Origin: Siderastrea radians
Lineage: Eukaryota > Cnidaria > Anthozoa > Scleractinia > Rhizangiidae
Assembly (NCBI GenBank): GCA_964017195.1
Contig: OZ024898.1
Span: 8,941,130-9,005,129 of the forward strand
Direction: 5' to 3'
DNA length: 64,000 nucleotides
How positions within the stretch are numbered: position 1 is the first letter of the stretch; each line of letters starts with the position of its first letter. The notes under the pieces are model-generated. The model saw only the letters and a program-made list of their open reading frames with translations, was not told where the DNA came from and did no database searches. Both the position numbers and the translations under genes were made by a program. This document shows positions 46,201-58,169 of this stretch, in pieces.

Positions 46201-49200
46201 AGCAGTTACAGGACACCTTAAGATGAGTAAAGAATTTACCCTAAGTCACCATGCCAAAATGATGGAAAACATCACTCATCCACTCATCACATATATCTGA
46301 GATCAAAAGTAAACACCTCACCTTATGGTAGAAAGCTGCACCAGTTAAAATCATGGACAGCTCACATGAATACTCCGAACTATACAGCCACTGACTGTTC
46401 TTTGCATCCCATGCATGGAATCTTCCAGGAAATCCCACAATGCGATCTTTGTTTTCTCGCCAAACTCTGGATACCAAAAACAAAATAATTATTGTAGCAC
46501 AAACTTGATACACCGAACCATTGCTTCTCAAACCATTTGTTTCATGGCCGGGGTCTCAGAGAATTCTATAAGAGAGGTAGACTAACACACATTATTAAAT
46601 GCCTTCATGATTGTTTTTAAGCATTCCTATTGAGATATTAGCAACATAATGGTCTCATGTTGGAGCTCAAGCTCATGATTCTGCCTGTTATGTCACTAGT
46701 GAGAACCATGCTTAACCTGTAGTTTAGACCCCAGTGTCAGCATATAAATTCTGCTTACTGGTTGCCATACATTTGTTGTAGTGCTAGTTGGGAGAAGTTG
46801 TTCAAATATCAGAAAAGTTCATCCCTGGTGATCATTTCCTCAATTCTCCACACCTGTGCACTTAATTGCGCATTGATGTTACAAGGAGAAATATGATGCT
46901 GATCACTATTGGGGTTTAAAGGGTTAATAACTAGTAAATAATTTACTAATTAATTAGTTAATAATTTTTCTAATTATTAGAAAAATAATAAGGTGTAAAA
47001 ACTTTCTTGGGAATACCTGAATGCCAGTAGAATTTCATCATGTCGCATTTCCACATCATCATCAATAGCAAATACTGCATCAGTATCAATAACATCGTAA
47101 GGAATGAAACGGTTATTTAAACTGTTCTGTGTTACTTTCACCACCTGTAGATAATGGTAAAGAACAGCAAGACAAACTTGAAAATACCATACTACCAAAT
47201 AAGCGTTAAGGGAAACACACTCATTATCAAGCCTTTCACCATGGGGTAAAATTCTCAAATTCTCAAATCTTTCAAACTTTGGTGCCCCTTTGGATTCAAA
47301 CTCCTGTGCCTTCTCAATTGAGCCATGTGAAAGTTACAAATTTAAGGAGTCAATTCAGGTTTGAATTACCATGGCTCCAGAGGTCTGTTATCTAAATATC
47401 TCGAGCGAAATAAACCGTCTTCAGGGTTGTAAAAGCTCCCAAGACAGACCTCTGGTCACTAAAATACACAACTTTATTTCCATGCAAGAGATTAATTCAG
47501 GATTTGAATAAGTTCACTGATTGGTTACTCCTACTCATTTCTAGACTGTACCAGAAGTTAACAATGCAACAACAGCTTTGATTGAATAGACCGAAATATG
47601 TCCCCACAATGACCCAATCCAAATCCTGAATTAATGTCTCGCGTGAAAATGAAGTTGCACACTCGAGTGACCAGAGGTTTTTCTCTCTGTGCTTTGCACC
47701 TCATTGTTGTGGCTTCGCTGGTTTTAACTAAAAAAAAACCTCTGGCACCAAGGGTACATTTGAATGTGATGTCACAAAATCCAGGATGGCTGCCTTGGTC
47801 GATCGAACAGTGTCAGGCCCTTTTTTGAGGGAAAACGTTTTTGAACCAAGCCCAATAATAATCTTATAACACACTTGTAGTGCACAGAGTTCTATGCAAT
47901 GTTCACTTAGCCAAGTAATAAAATAACAAATGAAACAGAAAAACAAATAATTAACAAGCTTAATAAATGAGCTACAGCTGTAGTGTAAATCATCTCAGTT
48001 CTGTTATTTTCAGTCACATGATGGGATGTGAATCTGGTGTATTTTACTCGAAAAATAGTGAAAATGACCCAATTTAAAGGGCATATATACCCTTAGTAAC
48101 ACTCACAAAGTGGCTCCTAATAGCTCGATTACAGTACTGTTGAGTAACCAATAAGTACATCAAACTATCGACCTGGAATTTGACAGCTCATGTGCCGAGA
48201 GATAAGCTTACCATTTGCAGGAAAAGTCATTTTTGGGGGAGACATGTTATCCTCCTGGCCAAAACGACTCCCCACAGGGCCCTCACATCAAATCAGAATT
48301 GCTTCACAAGGTGACAATTTTGAGTGGTCAGGGTCAAGTGAGGTCTGGAACCAATGCAGCCATTTTGAATGGGAGGTCTGGGACTGAGAAACGTTCAGAA
48401 ACCATTCATGATTGTACAGTGTAGTAAAATGACAAGGGATGAAAATGGAAGGAGAGACCTTCGAAAATCAAGGAATAACATATTAGCTAAGTCTACTTTG
48501 TAATTTCGAAGTATCCGAACCACCAGTTTGGCCTCATGGTTTCTTTGTTCCAGACCTCACTCTATCTGATCGCTTACAAATTATTCAAAATGGCTGTCGC
48601 TTAATATGCAAAAGACACAGAGAGAACAATTTGAGGAGAAGGCTCCCTGTGACTCCCCTAATAATGTGTGAGGCTCGGATGATCAGTGTGGTGAGGGATT
48701 TTCACTGAATGTCAAAAGTTATTTGTGATTGCTTTGATTTTTTTGCTTCACTATAATTATACTCTTTGATTGAGTCCAAAAGCTTGTGTCACATTTTCAA
48801 CCAATTCAAAGTAAAACTAAAACCAAAGTCACGTGACTTCACACAAGTTCTCTAATGCTTAACACCATTTACATGCCTGCCTTTTAAATGCTTAACACCA
48901 TCTAAACACGTGCAGTGGTTGTATTTGTCTGGACTCTTGTTCTGGATTTATGACATTCAAATCATGCTTAGCATTTTCAACTAGTTTTCCAACATCAGCA
49001 TACCAATAAAAGCTCCATACAGGTATTGGTTAAAATACACAACTTACATGAACTGGAACTCCAATATCAGGCCATCTAAGAGACAAAGAAGGAGGCTCAG
49101 GGCTGTTCCAAACAACCACCACTTTGTTGAGGTATTGTAACCCAACAAGACGCTGAATTGCTTCCATAAGGACCAGTTCTCTCTCATATGTTAAGATGAC

Positions 49201-51123
49201 AATCGTGAACTGCTCCATGGGGTAATTCCCACCCAAAGCTTTACTGAACTCTGCTCCAGCGCCGCCCGCACCCTCACCGATGAGCTCAAACCCTTTACTG
49301 GAGTTCTTGAAAGGAGCTGATGACGGTAGCACAGGATCAAAGGGGGAGCTTGGATACATTAGAAATGAACCCGGGGGAGAATTCCATAGATTATACATAT
49401 CCACTACAGTTGACGTTAAATTCCTGGTAAATGTTGGAGATTCTTGGGGTAGTCCAATCACGGCATCTGGATCCGGTGAACTTGTCAATGGTGGTCTAGA
49501 ATCAGAGAAGACTGATGGCGATGGTGATGCAGGAACATGATGAGGAGGAATTGATAATCGTGTTCTTATAGTAGCTAGCACTGTTGTTAACATAGCATTA
49601 GTTGTTGAAAGATATGTTTCCCATAAGAATCTACCCTGTCGACGCATTACAAGTATATCTTCACTTGTGATCGTTCGGAGTAAGACATTTAATTCAGGAA
49701 GACGAGCTGGTGATAGGATAATTGCAGCCTTGTGCCAGTCAATCACATCATTAAAAGGAAGAACTGTTCTGCTGGATAATATTACTGGTATAGCACCAAA
49801 TTGTAAAGCTTCAAGAAGTCGGATGTGACTAGGATCCCAGCTGGAGCTGAGACTGTTTGATCCTAATATTAAAGTAAACGTCGATTGTTTAACAATGTTT
49901 GTTCTGTTTTCATATTTTCCCCATAACAACCATTCACTGCTTTCCTTTGAGTCTGAGGAGTCAGATTTAGATAAATATAATTCTATGAAGAAGTCACTAG
50001 CTTCCCGTGAAAGCTCATTTAGTTGATCACGTAGAATTCCCATTTTTTCAGTGAGACGAGTAGCATGCTCGGCTTGAAAACTCATTAAGTGTTTTCTTCT
50101 TGCTGGAAGTTGCAAGGCAGCGAGTTTCCATACTTCTCCCTTTAAAGGCCCATTTGAAGGTGGTAATGCAATATCAAAGCCATGGCGAAAACTTGTACCT
50201 TCTGAAAATGTTGACTGTGCAATTAAGGCAAATCCTGTGTTAATATTTAAAGTTGAAAAACTAGATAAGTGCTTTTCTCCTCTTTTTGAGTGTAGAATCA
50301 AATGATTTCTTCCATTCCCTCCCCAGTAAGGTAAAGCATGCAATTCTGACTCAAACTCTGAGTTACTTTTCTGTTGCTCAATTCCTTCTGTGGACCCAAC
50401 AATAACTATAAACAAACAGGCTTTATCTGCTTCAGAAGTATAATGGGGCATTCCCTTCAACAACTGCCAGATAGCTATGGTTTCGGAGTCAAATGTCCGT
50501 TGTCCTAAGGGGCACTCATACACATACACAAGAAAGCCCGAACTGAACGAGCATCTTGAAAAATCAAAACAGTTGTGTAATTGGCAGTTTGAGGAAGTTC
50601 TCCTGTGTGGCAATGGACTAACGTCACTCGCAGATGACACGATAAGTTTTTGTGGCAATTTTAAATGTGGCAATTGTGGACAGTCATTTGCTCGCTGTTT
50701 GGCAAGTTTAATTAGTTCAAGCTCCCTTTGTGCACGGACCACATCAGCATGATAATGCTCAGCTTGAGTTCGTGATCCATCTGCCTTTTTAGCAAAAGAG
50801 GAAATATCTTTCAGAAGTCTACTCTTTCTGCCCTCCAATTCTCTTAACTCATTTGTCAGTGACAATTTAATTCTCTGGAGTTCCTCAACTTGAAATTTTA
50901 AATCTTCGATACTGTCCAATAGCAAATCCTCTTTGCCAACGGGTCTGTCTAACTTCGATCTCGATTGAAAGTGCTCGATTGGAGTTTTTTCTGAAGGCAT
51001 AGCGTGTTTCCCTAGATAATAATGAGTAATTAAAGGCACGACGAGTGCAAATACCAGAAGAAAAGCAATGAGTCGCCCGAGCGACGTATCTTTCCTGAGT
51101 TTGTACACCAATATATGCATCAT
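43240..51123 (-). CDS. EXTL3: Exostosin-like 3, alpha-1,4-N-acetylglucosaminyltransferase, 895 aa, 5 coding exons
   Basis: Exons in transcript order: 51123-49048, 47144-47017, 46466-46322, 45570-45442, 43449-43240; phases agree and the frame closes at TAA. The family starts and influences elongation of heparan sulfate chains, as a type II Golgi/ER membrane protein. Visible parts: a short cytosolic end, a signal anchor near 18-38 ([20 protein letters not shown]), coiled coil near 60-140, an exostosin (GT47-like) domain about 190-560, a Pro/Ser linker, then the GT64 domain from about 650 with [32 protein letters not shown], the metal-binding DDD at about 720-722 ([13 protein letters not shown]) and CPNCPVSLW near the end. 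Human EXTL3 has 919 residues, so this is full length. The coiled coil before the exostosin domain separates EXTL3 from EXT1, EXT2 and EXTL2. The large first exon holding three quarters of the protein fits the family. Confidence 0.94.
43540..43705 (-). repeat. tRNA-derived SINE in EXTL3 intron 4, copy A
   Basis: On the minus strand GAGTCCCCCATAGCTCAGTA and B-box-like GGATTTGACTCCC are followed by a body with CAAATTTGGCTTGAGAGCC. A tandem relative follows at 43800-43965. Confidence 0.65.
43800..43965 (-). repeat. tRNA-derived SINE in EXTL3 intron 4, copy B
   Basis: On the minus strand GAGTCCCCTATGACTCAGTG, then GTAGAGCATCCAGCC, then a body with AAATTTAACTTGAGAGC. Same orientation and family as copy A. 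Confidence 0.65.
44158..45348 (-). mobile_element. Inverted-repeat element carrying a RecQ-like helicase fragment
   Basis: About 80-bp inverted repeats: left 44158-44240, right 45265-45348. The shared core is ATCTTCCTAGATAAGTCGGG followed by AAGAGGAAGGGACCTCTGCC, near-identical in opposite orientation. The interior is dominated by the helicase fragment below. The whole unit sits in EXTL3 intron 4. No transposase is visible, so it is non-autonomous or decayed. Confidence 0.75.
44645..45193 (-). pseudogene. RecQ-type ATP-dependent helicase fragment
   Basis: A 182-codon frame has [20 protein letters not shown] followed by [13 protein letters not shown], the region before and including the Walker A motif (PTGYGKS) of RecQ-family helicases. 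After LIYQ the sequence leaves the family, as if an intron boundary had been read through. No DEAH box or later helicase motif is present. The frame stays open upstream of the first ATG toward 45265. It is a captured piece, not a working helicase; transcription cannot be judged. Confidence 0.7.
45670..46070 (+). repeat. Dispersed repeat with CCTAAACAGGG words, copy 2
   Basis: TTGTCCTAAACAGGGGTCAGG, CATAAACAGGGTCATA and GGGTCAAGTGCCTC match, in opposite orientation, the repeat at 22505-22935. It lies in EXTL3 intron 3. Confidence 0.6.
46800..46926. mobile_element. TTAACCCTTTAA-type MITE, rearranged partial copy 5
   Basis: The right end CTATTGGGGTTTAAAGGGTTAA is intact. GGTGATCATTTCCTC inside is the reverse complement of the family's GATCACC segment, so the left part is inverted or recombined. 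EXTL3 intron 2. Confidence 0.55.
47480..47645. repeat. Fold-back with ATTAATTCAGGATTTG arms
   Basis: GAGATTAATTCAGGATTTGAA on the left and TCCAAATCCTGAATTAATGT on the right are inverted. It lies in EXTL3 intron 1. Confidence 0.65.
47650..49040. other. EXTL3 intron 1, remaining part
   Basis: No exon or coding frame was found. The segment at 48190-48430 has repeat-like character, but no second copy was located in this window. Confidence 0.5.
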
Positions 51124-51899
51124 GCCAAGAAATTATTTCTTCCTCCAAGGCCCAACAAAATGTGCTGTCGATACCAAGAAGAAATATTGCTTCCAAAAAA
51201 ACGTCATTAAAGAACGAGCTTTCCGTAAGATGATCCAAATTGTTTGCCAGAAATTTGATATTCCGGAAACATTGACGCGCGATTTACATGAGTTGAAAGA
51301 ATAGAAAGTCTTGATGACGGGTTATGAAGATCTCCGAAGTGAATTATTTTGTCAATTGTCCATTGGATACATAACTCTGCTCCTTTGATTGAAATATAGT
51401 CGAGTTCCCTTTCCAAAACGATGTAAAGTCCCTAGCATGTTGTAGAAATCATTCCCAAACCGCACATGAGAAATTCAACAGCGGTGTCCGATTAAAATGG
51501 AAAGATTCTAGACGTCTCCCGTATCTGATAATCCTCGCAGAACATCCAGTCACTTCACTACTAAGTTAAAATCATGTTCTGTATGATATAGAGGGATTTA
51601 GCGAAGGCTAGACGATAAACAGAACCGGTATAAACAAAAAAGCAGCCACCAGCCGTAAATTTTCAAAATAGCGCGGACCGTGGAAGACGTGATCTGACGG
51701 GTCGGGAGAGACTCGGGCGAATGACATTTGTCATACCGGAAGTCATAGTACCAGCACCGGAAAGGCAAGCAGTAATGAGTAATTTTCTATTTTTTCTTAC
51801 TTCCTCATCGGATCTCCCATTTTCAGGTAATAAAGTCAATCGACGTGTTTTAAATACGCCATAACGAAATTAGTCAGAGGAATAAAAAGCGAAACAGAG

Positions 51900-54800
51900 T
51901 GATTTAAGGTGATTCCCTTCAATTGCATTGCGCATCCTTTCTGCGCATCATTTTTTGCGTGATTAGCGCGCGCGCGCACCTTCGGAACTTGATAGGTTTT
52001 CTGACAGGGCTCAAAAACGGCTGATTGGTTAAAAGATATTACGTAAAAAGCGTCACAGAATTGCTACCGAGCATGCGTATTGCTTTTTTCACCCTTGAAA
52101 AGTTCAACATGGCGGACGGGCTGCAGTTGTTTTTGCACGGGAACCGCAATATTATTTCGCTTTCAACGGACGATCGAAGTTACGTTAGATAGTTTTTTAA
52201 TCGGAAATGCTGTTTGAATCAATCATTGACTTCAGTGGCTTTCAAAAAAGCCATTTTGGCCACCGTACACTGGAGAAACTGAATATACTTAAGCTTATCG
52301 GCAGTCCAATCTTGGATCAGGCTACATCTTCTGATGGCGTTTAGCATTGATCTCGTTGTTTGATTAATTTTGTCTTCCGTCAATATTTTTTCGTGGACAA
52401 GGCATGCAGAAAGGGAGTGATCTCATGGTTGCAGGTCAGTAATTTATTGATTTACTACTTCATAACTGATCATCATGCACTCAATGGTTGTTATGTAGCC
52501 CTTTGCTGGTCATGTTTTTGCACATTTAAAACACAAGTTTGTTGACGTGGATTGCTGCTCTTTTACAAACTGACAAGTGCTTTAATAGCCGGAAGAGAGT
52601 GTTACCTGATGTTCAAATAATGCTATAAAAGTCTTCATAAGTGCCCTTTTTGGAGATCACTTAAAAGCCTGTTGTGGTTGGTATTTTTGATACTTTAAGT
52701 CCACACTATGACTCGTATGATGCATTTTTTAAACTGACAAATGCTGCTTTATGTTGTGTGTCGAATTCTGAAGAAAGCAAATCAAATAATTATTTTTGAA
52801 TTTTGTTAATTGCAATTACTCAGTCTTTCTTAGATCAGCAACACCGAACATGTTTATTTGTTTTATTCATTGGTTAACATATTTAATCAACACACTTGTT
52901 GATCAATACACGATGACAATTTCTGCTTTTTGTTAAGCTTTGCTTGTGCTCATTGATTTGTGTATTGTTAGCTTTACTCATATACTTTGTTCCCATGAAG
53001 ATCCATATATATACCACATCTTGGTCAGCATTTTACTTGTTTTGCAATTTATTTGTATACTTGAACCAGTATGCCACACCACAATTTTTAAAGTAAAACC
53101 CTAGTATGATTGCTGATGGTGGATAAAATATGTATGGTACAAGTGGTTTTTGCATTTAGGGGGTATTCTAGTAATAGGAAACAACTGCATCAGTTAATTT
53201 TTGGGAAAAAAAACCTTTTGCAAATAGCCAAAATAGAGTGTTGATTGATGTTTACAGGGGAACTCCACTAATACGATCACTGATCAATGGGCCATATAAT
53301 TTAAATAATTAATGAAAAAAAAATGGTTGTTGCATTCAAGAAGTATTTCAGTCAGAAAACTAACTGGATCATTTAATTTCTGGGCTAAAAGAAGTGTCAT
53401 AAGATGATCGCATGTAACAAGGTGGTTGGTAAGACAGGGTTTTACTTGTACATTGTACTTTTAAGACCTGCGAGACCAAACAAGGTCATGTAGGTGAAAG
53501 AGATTCAATCTATTTGCAGAATGTTTTAAAATGTTATGTTAAATTTGTTGAGTGCCAGCATTATGACACATTTTTTGCCAATAAGTTTTTAATCAATTAC
53601 ATATACATGAAGTAAAATTTATGTTTTACATTTTTTTCTCCAGGTTGTCACAGCTTTTGACTGCAGTGATATGTTCTTATCCAGCCTGTTAAGTTCTTGG
53701 CAGAAAGCAGAGAATAGCAGCAATAAAAGTCACTAGTGTTCAATTCAAATATTAATTATTCTAATTATTGATTTTTCAAATGTCAGTTTGCCCTACACTC
53801 TTTGGCTGCTGTACAACATTCTTGATACTAAAAAGACTCCACTGGAGTGTACTGATGTTTTGAAGTCTGATCTCTATGAGAGGTCTGTCTTGAGGCAAAC
53901 TACATGTTTATTGCTCCAGATGAAAGGTGAAGTGAAAAAGCATGTATATAAAGATTTGAGAAATAAAACCCAGCATCTTGGTACCTTTTTTCCATCTTGC
54001 AATTCATCTTACATTAATTTTGTAGCCAACCTTCTTTTTAGAAGGAAGTTAGAAGCCGTTGTGTGAGAGGGGCATCAATGATGATTATGACCCCTCGTTT
54101 TAGTCTTTGCCCTACCTGCACTTTTTAGATACTACATGTACTTGTCTGGAGCATTGAACATTGATTGATGCAGCGTTGGCTCCTAATTAGTGAACTCAAT
54201 TCTGGAGCGACTTCTTCAGTGTTTTGTGCTTCTATACTATTGTTTTTTTAATTCAAAGTTAAATTCTGTGTGGTGTCATTTAGATATTATTTTGGTAAAT
54301 ATACTGCTCAACAATTTCCTTTTGCAATACAGTCAAGTTCTTTCATTAATTACTCTTGACTAAGGTTAACCAAAAATTGCTGAATTCGGATTCATCTGAC
54401 AACTGTCAGCCTCGTTCTGAAGAAAACAAAAGGTATTGCACCTGTCTGCTGTTGGAATATAAATGAAGGGTTTACAAGCTAAAGAAGGTGGCTGCATAAA
54501 CAATGAGTACACTTGTACTGGCAAGGAGAAGCACTTTGCTTTGCTATTATAATTTTTTATTTTCCAGTGTGTTTTAAATGAAGTTATGCTGCACAGACAA
54601 TTTTGTTGCTAAGAGGGGTGTACCTTGTGTTTGAAAGGTACTATTTTGTCCTGTTCCAGATCTGTTAATATCATGCCATTTTCCATGATCTTTCCACCTT
54701 TTTTTTTCATTGCTGAAATACATTTAGATGTTTTTTTCGTTTGTATTGCTCGTGTATTCAGTAGCTCAGTTTGACAGAGTTTTTTTGTTCATCATCCATC

Positions 54801-57211
54801 ACAGTTCCCATAACTGCAAAATAGCAAAACATTTCACCATCATTTCAGTGACAAAAACAGACGTTTTTGTTTGGTTGATTTCAGATGCAGTGATTTAAGA
54901 TAGGATAGTTCCAACATAGCATTCTCTGCAAAAATATTCATTAGAAAACCAATCACTATAATAGTCAGTGGGAAACGATTTCAAGCTCTATTCACCTGAA
55001 AAGCCAATGAGCTTTAATATGTGGAGGTCGTTTGTTTCCTGTGCGATGAACTGTCCAAGGGTTTACATTAAACAGTGCACCATTTAAGTTTACTTCACTT
55101 TTCTTCAGCCGTTTCATTCCCAGAGTTACAACCTCGAGGTAGATGTGACCATTGAAATAGAAGCTGGTTTGATCTGCTGATCCTGTGGTGCTGTTTGTTT
55201 TTCAGTACATGTACTTTGGAAAATGGATATTGGGATTCTTGTTGTTTAAATTCTGTCATTACTGATTTTGAGCAACAATGACTAGTAAAACTTAGCGTAT
55301 TTGGACGTTTATTAACTTGATCTAACGCAAGTCCAAATACTTTTATTTAAAAAAGCATTAAGAAACAACGAAGTAAACATTGGCAATAACTTAATCGAGT
55401 TGCTGTACACTGGTACGACTTCTCTTCCAAGATATAAACAAACAAATAAAAAATAGTCTCAATATTTCTTTACAATTTATCAAACTTTCCATTACGAGAC
55501 ACTCATATACTATCTTAGCAAACAAGAAAATCCAAGATCTGTTAAAGTCATGTTGTCAAGGACAGCTCTCCATAAGTTAGCAGAACAATGTCCCAAAACG
55601 TTTAGGACAACATGGTCTGATTGTTACCGAAACTAGACTCCCTGCTTATGAAGGAACTAATAATATCAAAGGTCCATGAGGATGCACATCTCGAGCACAT
55701 GTAAGTAGCCGTAAATCCTCGTTGTTCAAAGGCGGGCATATTGAAACTTGTTTCTTTTCGAGGCACCAATACCGAAGCCATTGAAGAATATGCTGTCAAG
55801 AATACTTGACAGCAGAGCTCTGCATTATTGTTTGCAATCTGTGTTGGGATCCTTGAACGAGCACAGCGCTATGGAGGGTCGACTGTTAAAGTGAGCTCGT
55901 ACACAAAGGACAGGTTAGATCATAAAATTTTACAACAAGGTATAAAACAAACAATAAGCAATTTATTTAAGTAACCTTTCAAGATGCACTTGTACACTGC
56001 CAATAAAAACCTTCATAGAAGTCCTAAGCATAAGATGTACCCTTTCTAAAACTATCGGCATGCGATTCACAAGCGACAATTAAAACAAGAGACGGATGAA
56101 TAGTACAAAATTAAGCTAAAAACACAACGCGAGCGGACAAGATTGTGCTCTACTTGTGAATTATTCCGCCATATTTTTCTTCTTTGGGTAGCGTTAATGA
56201 AGTCCATAAACAAGAAGCATTTAAAAATTTTCATCAGAACGAATCAAAAGTCATTTTTGATATGTTAAATAGGAATAAACAAGCTACGGAAATTTGCGTT
56301 TCAAAACCTTAGAGAACTTGACACGACCTTAGTTAACGCAAAAACTGTACCTTGGGGCAATTACGAAAAGCTCAAAGTATCCTTGGGGAAGAGGTGTCTT
56401 CATCGCCTGATAAAACTGAAAATACCATTTTGATTTCTTCGATCAGAGTCACAACTTCAGCATAAGTGATTTTACAGATTACCCAGGTTGTTTTTGAGGG
56501 CTTTGAGCGTGCAGGAGGCTGCAAGGAGCCGTTACAATGACGTGTTAGATTTTGATTCGTCGTCCGCCATTTTGAAAATCGAATGGCGGGAAGAGGACCT
56601 GGGTTTTACTGCGCATGTTCAGCCGTTTTTGAGCCCTGTCAGGTTTTCTATGAAAATTGAAAGCTGAGCAGTTCAGAGAAGTAACTGGTCGTTTTCTCCT
56701 AAACGAGCCCGGTGACCCCCATTTTTTAATACATAAATTCAAATGGAACATGGTCGAGTACAATATATCGCGATTGTAAGAAAAATAAAAAATTCTGCTT
56801 TGAGATATTTTTATTTATAATTAAGTGCCGAAAAGAACACGTCTTTAGGTACAGCAAGGTATGTACGCACGCGGCAAATTCTTTAATTTTTTTCATATCC
56901 TTAACTCCTGTTCAACTTAAATAGTATACTATGCAAGATAAATGACTATTTTGTTGAACTGCTCCAATATTTGAATACAAGCAATGACTTTTAAAGCAAT
57001 TATAGTTCTTATTTCTGATTACTATATACGACCCGCAAGGTTTTCCCGAGAAACCCTAGTTGCTATCAATGGCTCTCCATGTTATACCAAAACAAGCTCG
57101 GTGACCCCTATTTTTTATTGCATTTTTGAAATGTCCTAAACATTATTACCAATTGGACCAAGACTTAAAAAATTTTAAATATTCCTTCTATTTCGATGGA
57201 ATCACCTTAAA
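51900..57211. other. Region bounded by inverted TTTAAGGTGATTCC ends
   Basis: The left end TTTAAGGTGATTCC at 51903 and its reverse complement at about 57198-57211 are inverted. Inside each end, TGACAGGGCTCAAAAACGGCTG (near 51999 and, reversed, 56622) and ATGGCGGAC (near 52110 and, reversed, 56565) also correspond. This is either one 5.3-kb unit or two MITEs in opposite orientation. The middle (52.2-56.5 kb) is AT-rich, with no repeat and no recognised protein; a 92-codon frame at 53788-54066 has no motif. Confidence 0.55.
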
Positions 57212-57228
57212 CGCTGAGTGTGTTGTTC

Positions 57229-57365
57229 GGCGAGCGAAGGTTCGCCGCCTTCGCTCGCCGACTTCCGGCGCCAAGATACTTGCGCAAATAACACACTTAG
57301 TGAGGATGCTCGCAGGCTACGCTGATACTAGCCTGCGAACGCGGAACGTCTGCGTTCGCAGGCTA
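57229..57365. repeat. Two adjacent GC-rich perfect hairpins
   Basis: 57229-57259 has a 12-bp stem GGCGAGCGAAGG/CCTTCGCTCGCC. 57329-57365 has a 14-bp stem TAGCCTGCGAACGC/GCGTTCGCAGGCTA. A further half arm, CGCAGGCTACGCTGATAC, lies at 57311 and recurs at 57357. Confidence 0.8.
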
Positions 57366-57964
57366 CACTGATACCAGCACGATATTTTTCTCCCTTGAAA
57401 TTCGTGTAATATGAATTAGTAATCGCTCGCCGTACCTACATATGGGCGAAGTCGCCAGAAAAAGGGGGAGTGACTGGACATCAATCTTCCTGAGTTTCTG
57501 TGAGGCCCAGGCAACCTGTGCGATAAAGGAAGAAAAACGTTTCACTGGGATGTTCGTGTGGGGTATTTTTTCGCTTGATGGCAAATTTTGTATGCAATGT
57601 AAGAGTCCCTTTAGGGGGCTTTTTGGAATGAAACACTAGCTAAATAAAATCTCTTTCCACAAGAGGGGGGAGGAACGGAATAGGGAGGAGGGAGAAATGG
57701 CGAAAAAAAGTAGGAAGGAGGGAGAAATCGGAGCGAAAATGTAGGGCGGAGGGAAAAAGTGAAATGTTAGGAGTAGGGAGAGATGGATGAGGGGGTGATT
57801 TTATGGATTTTTTTAACTTGTGTGATGGCAAGGGGTGGGGGACGGGAAATTTGACGTCGACGACGATCCCCTTGGGTCCCTTGGGACTCCCTTGGTCGGA
57901 CTTGACCGTTTTAAAAGGTGTTGTCGGGCCAACACGACTCCTGTACAGTTGGTACGTGGTATTT

Positions 57965-58162
57965 TCTACAGCCTGTAATGCAGGCGTATTTTGGGGACGA
58001 GCGAACGCTATAGCCGCCATCTTGGATTTTAAAAGAAGAGGAAGATTGGGGAGAGTAGAAAGAACAACCAGGGGGAGGGGAAATCCACCATGGCGGCTAC
58101 GTATACGATCACCGAGATTTTGGCACTCGCGCGTCCCCAAGAAAACGCCTGCATTGCAGACT
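57965..58162. mobile_element. MITE with TGCAGGCGT...GGGGACG ends
   Basis: The left arm TGTAATGCAGGCGTATTTTG GGGACG and the right arm CGTCCCCAAGAAAACGCCTG CATTGCA are inverted; AGCCGCCAT and ATGGCGGCT form an inner pair. It abuts the truncated end of the Penelope-like element. Confidence 0.75.
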
Positions 58163-58169
58163 TTATTTT

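Noticed and set aside
52110..52193. Short ATGGCGGAC... frame suggesting a gene start divergent from EXTL3
   Set aside because: It stops after 27 codons and ATGGCGGAC also occurs in the reversed repeat near 56565, so it belongs to a repeat.
53788..54066. 92-codon plus-strand frame
   Set aside because: No ATG near its start, no motif, and low-complexity surroundings; probably chance.
57640..58140. 166-codon minus-strand frame
   Set aside because: Proline/leucine-rich reading of a purine-rich repeat and a MITE.
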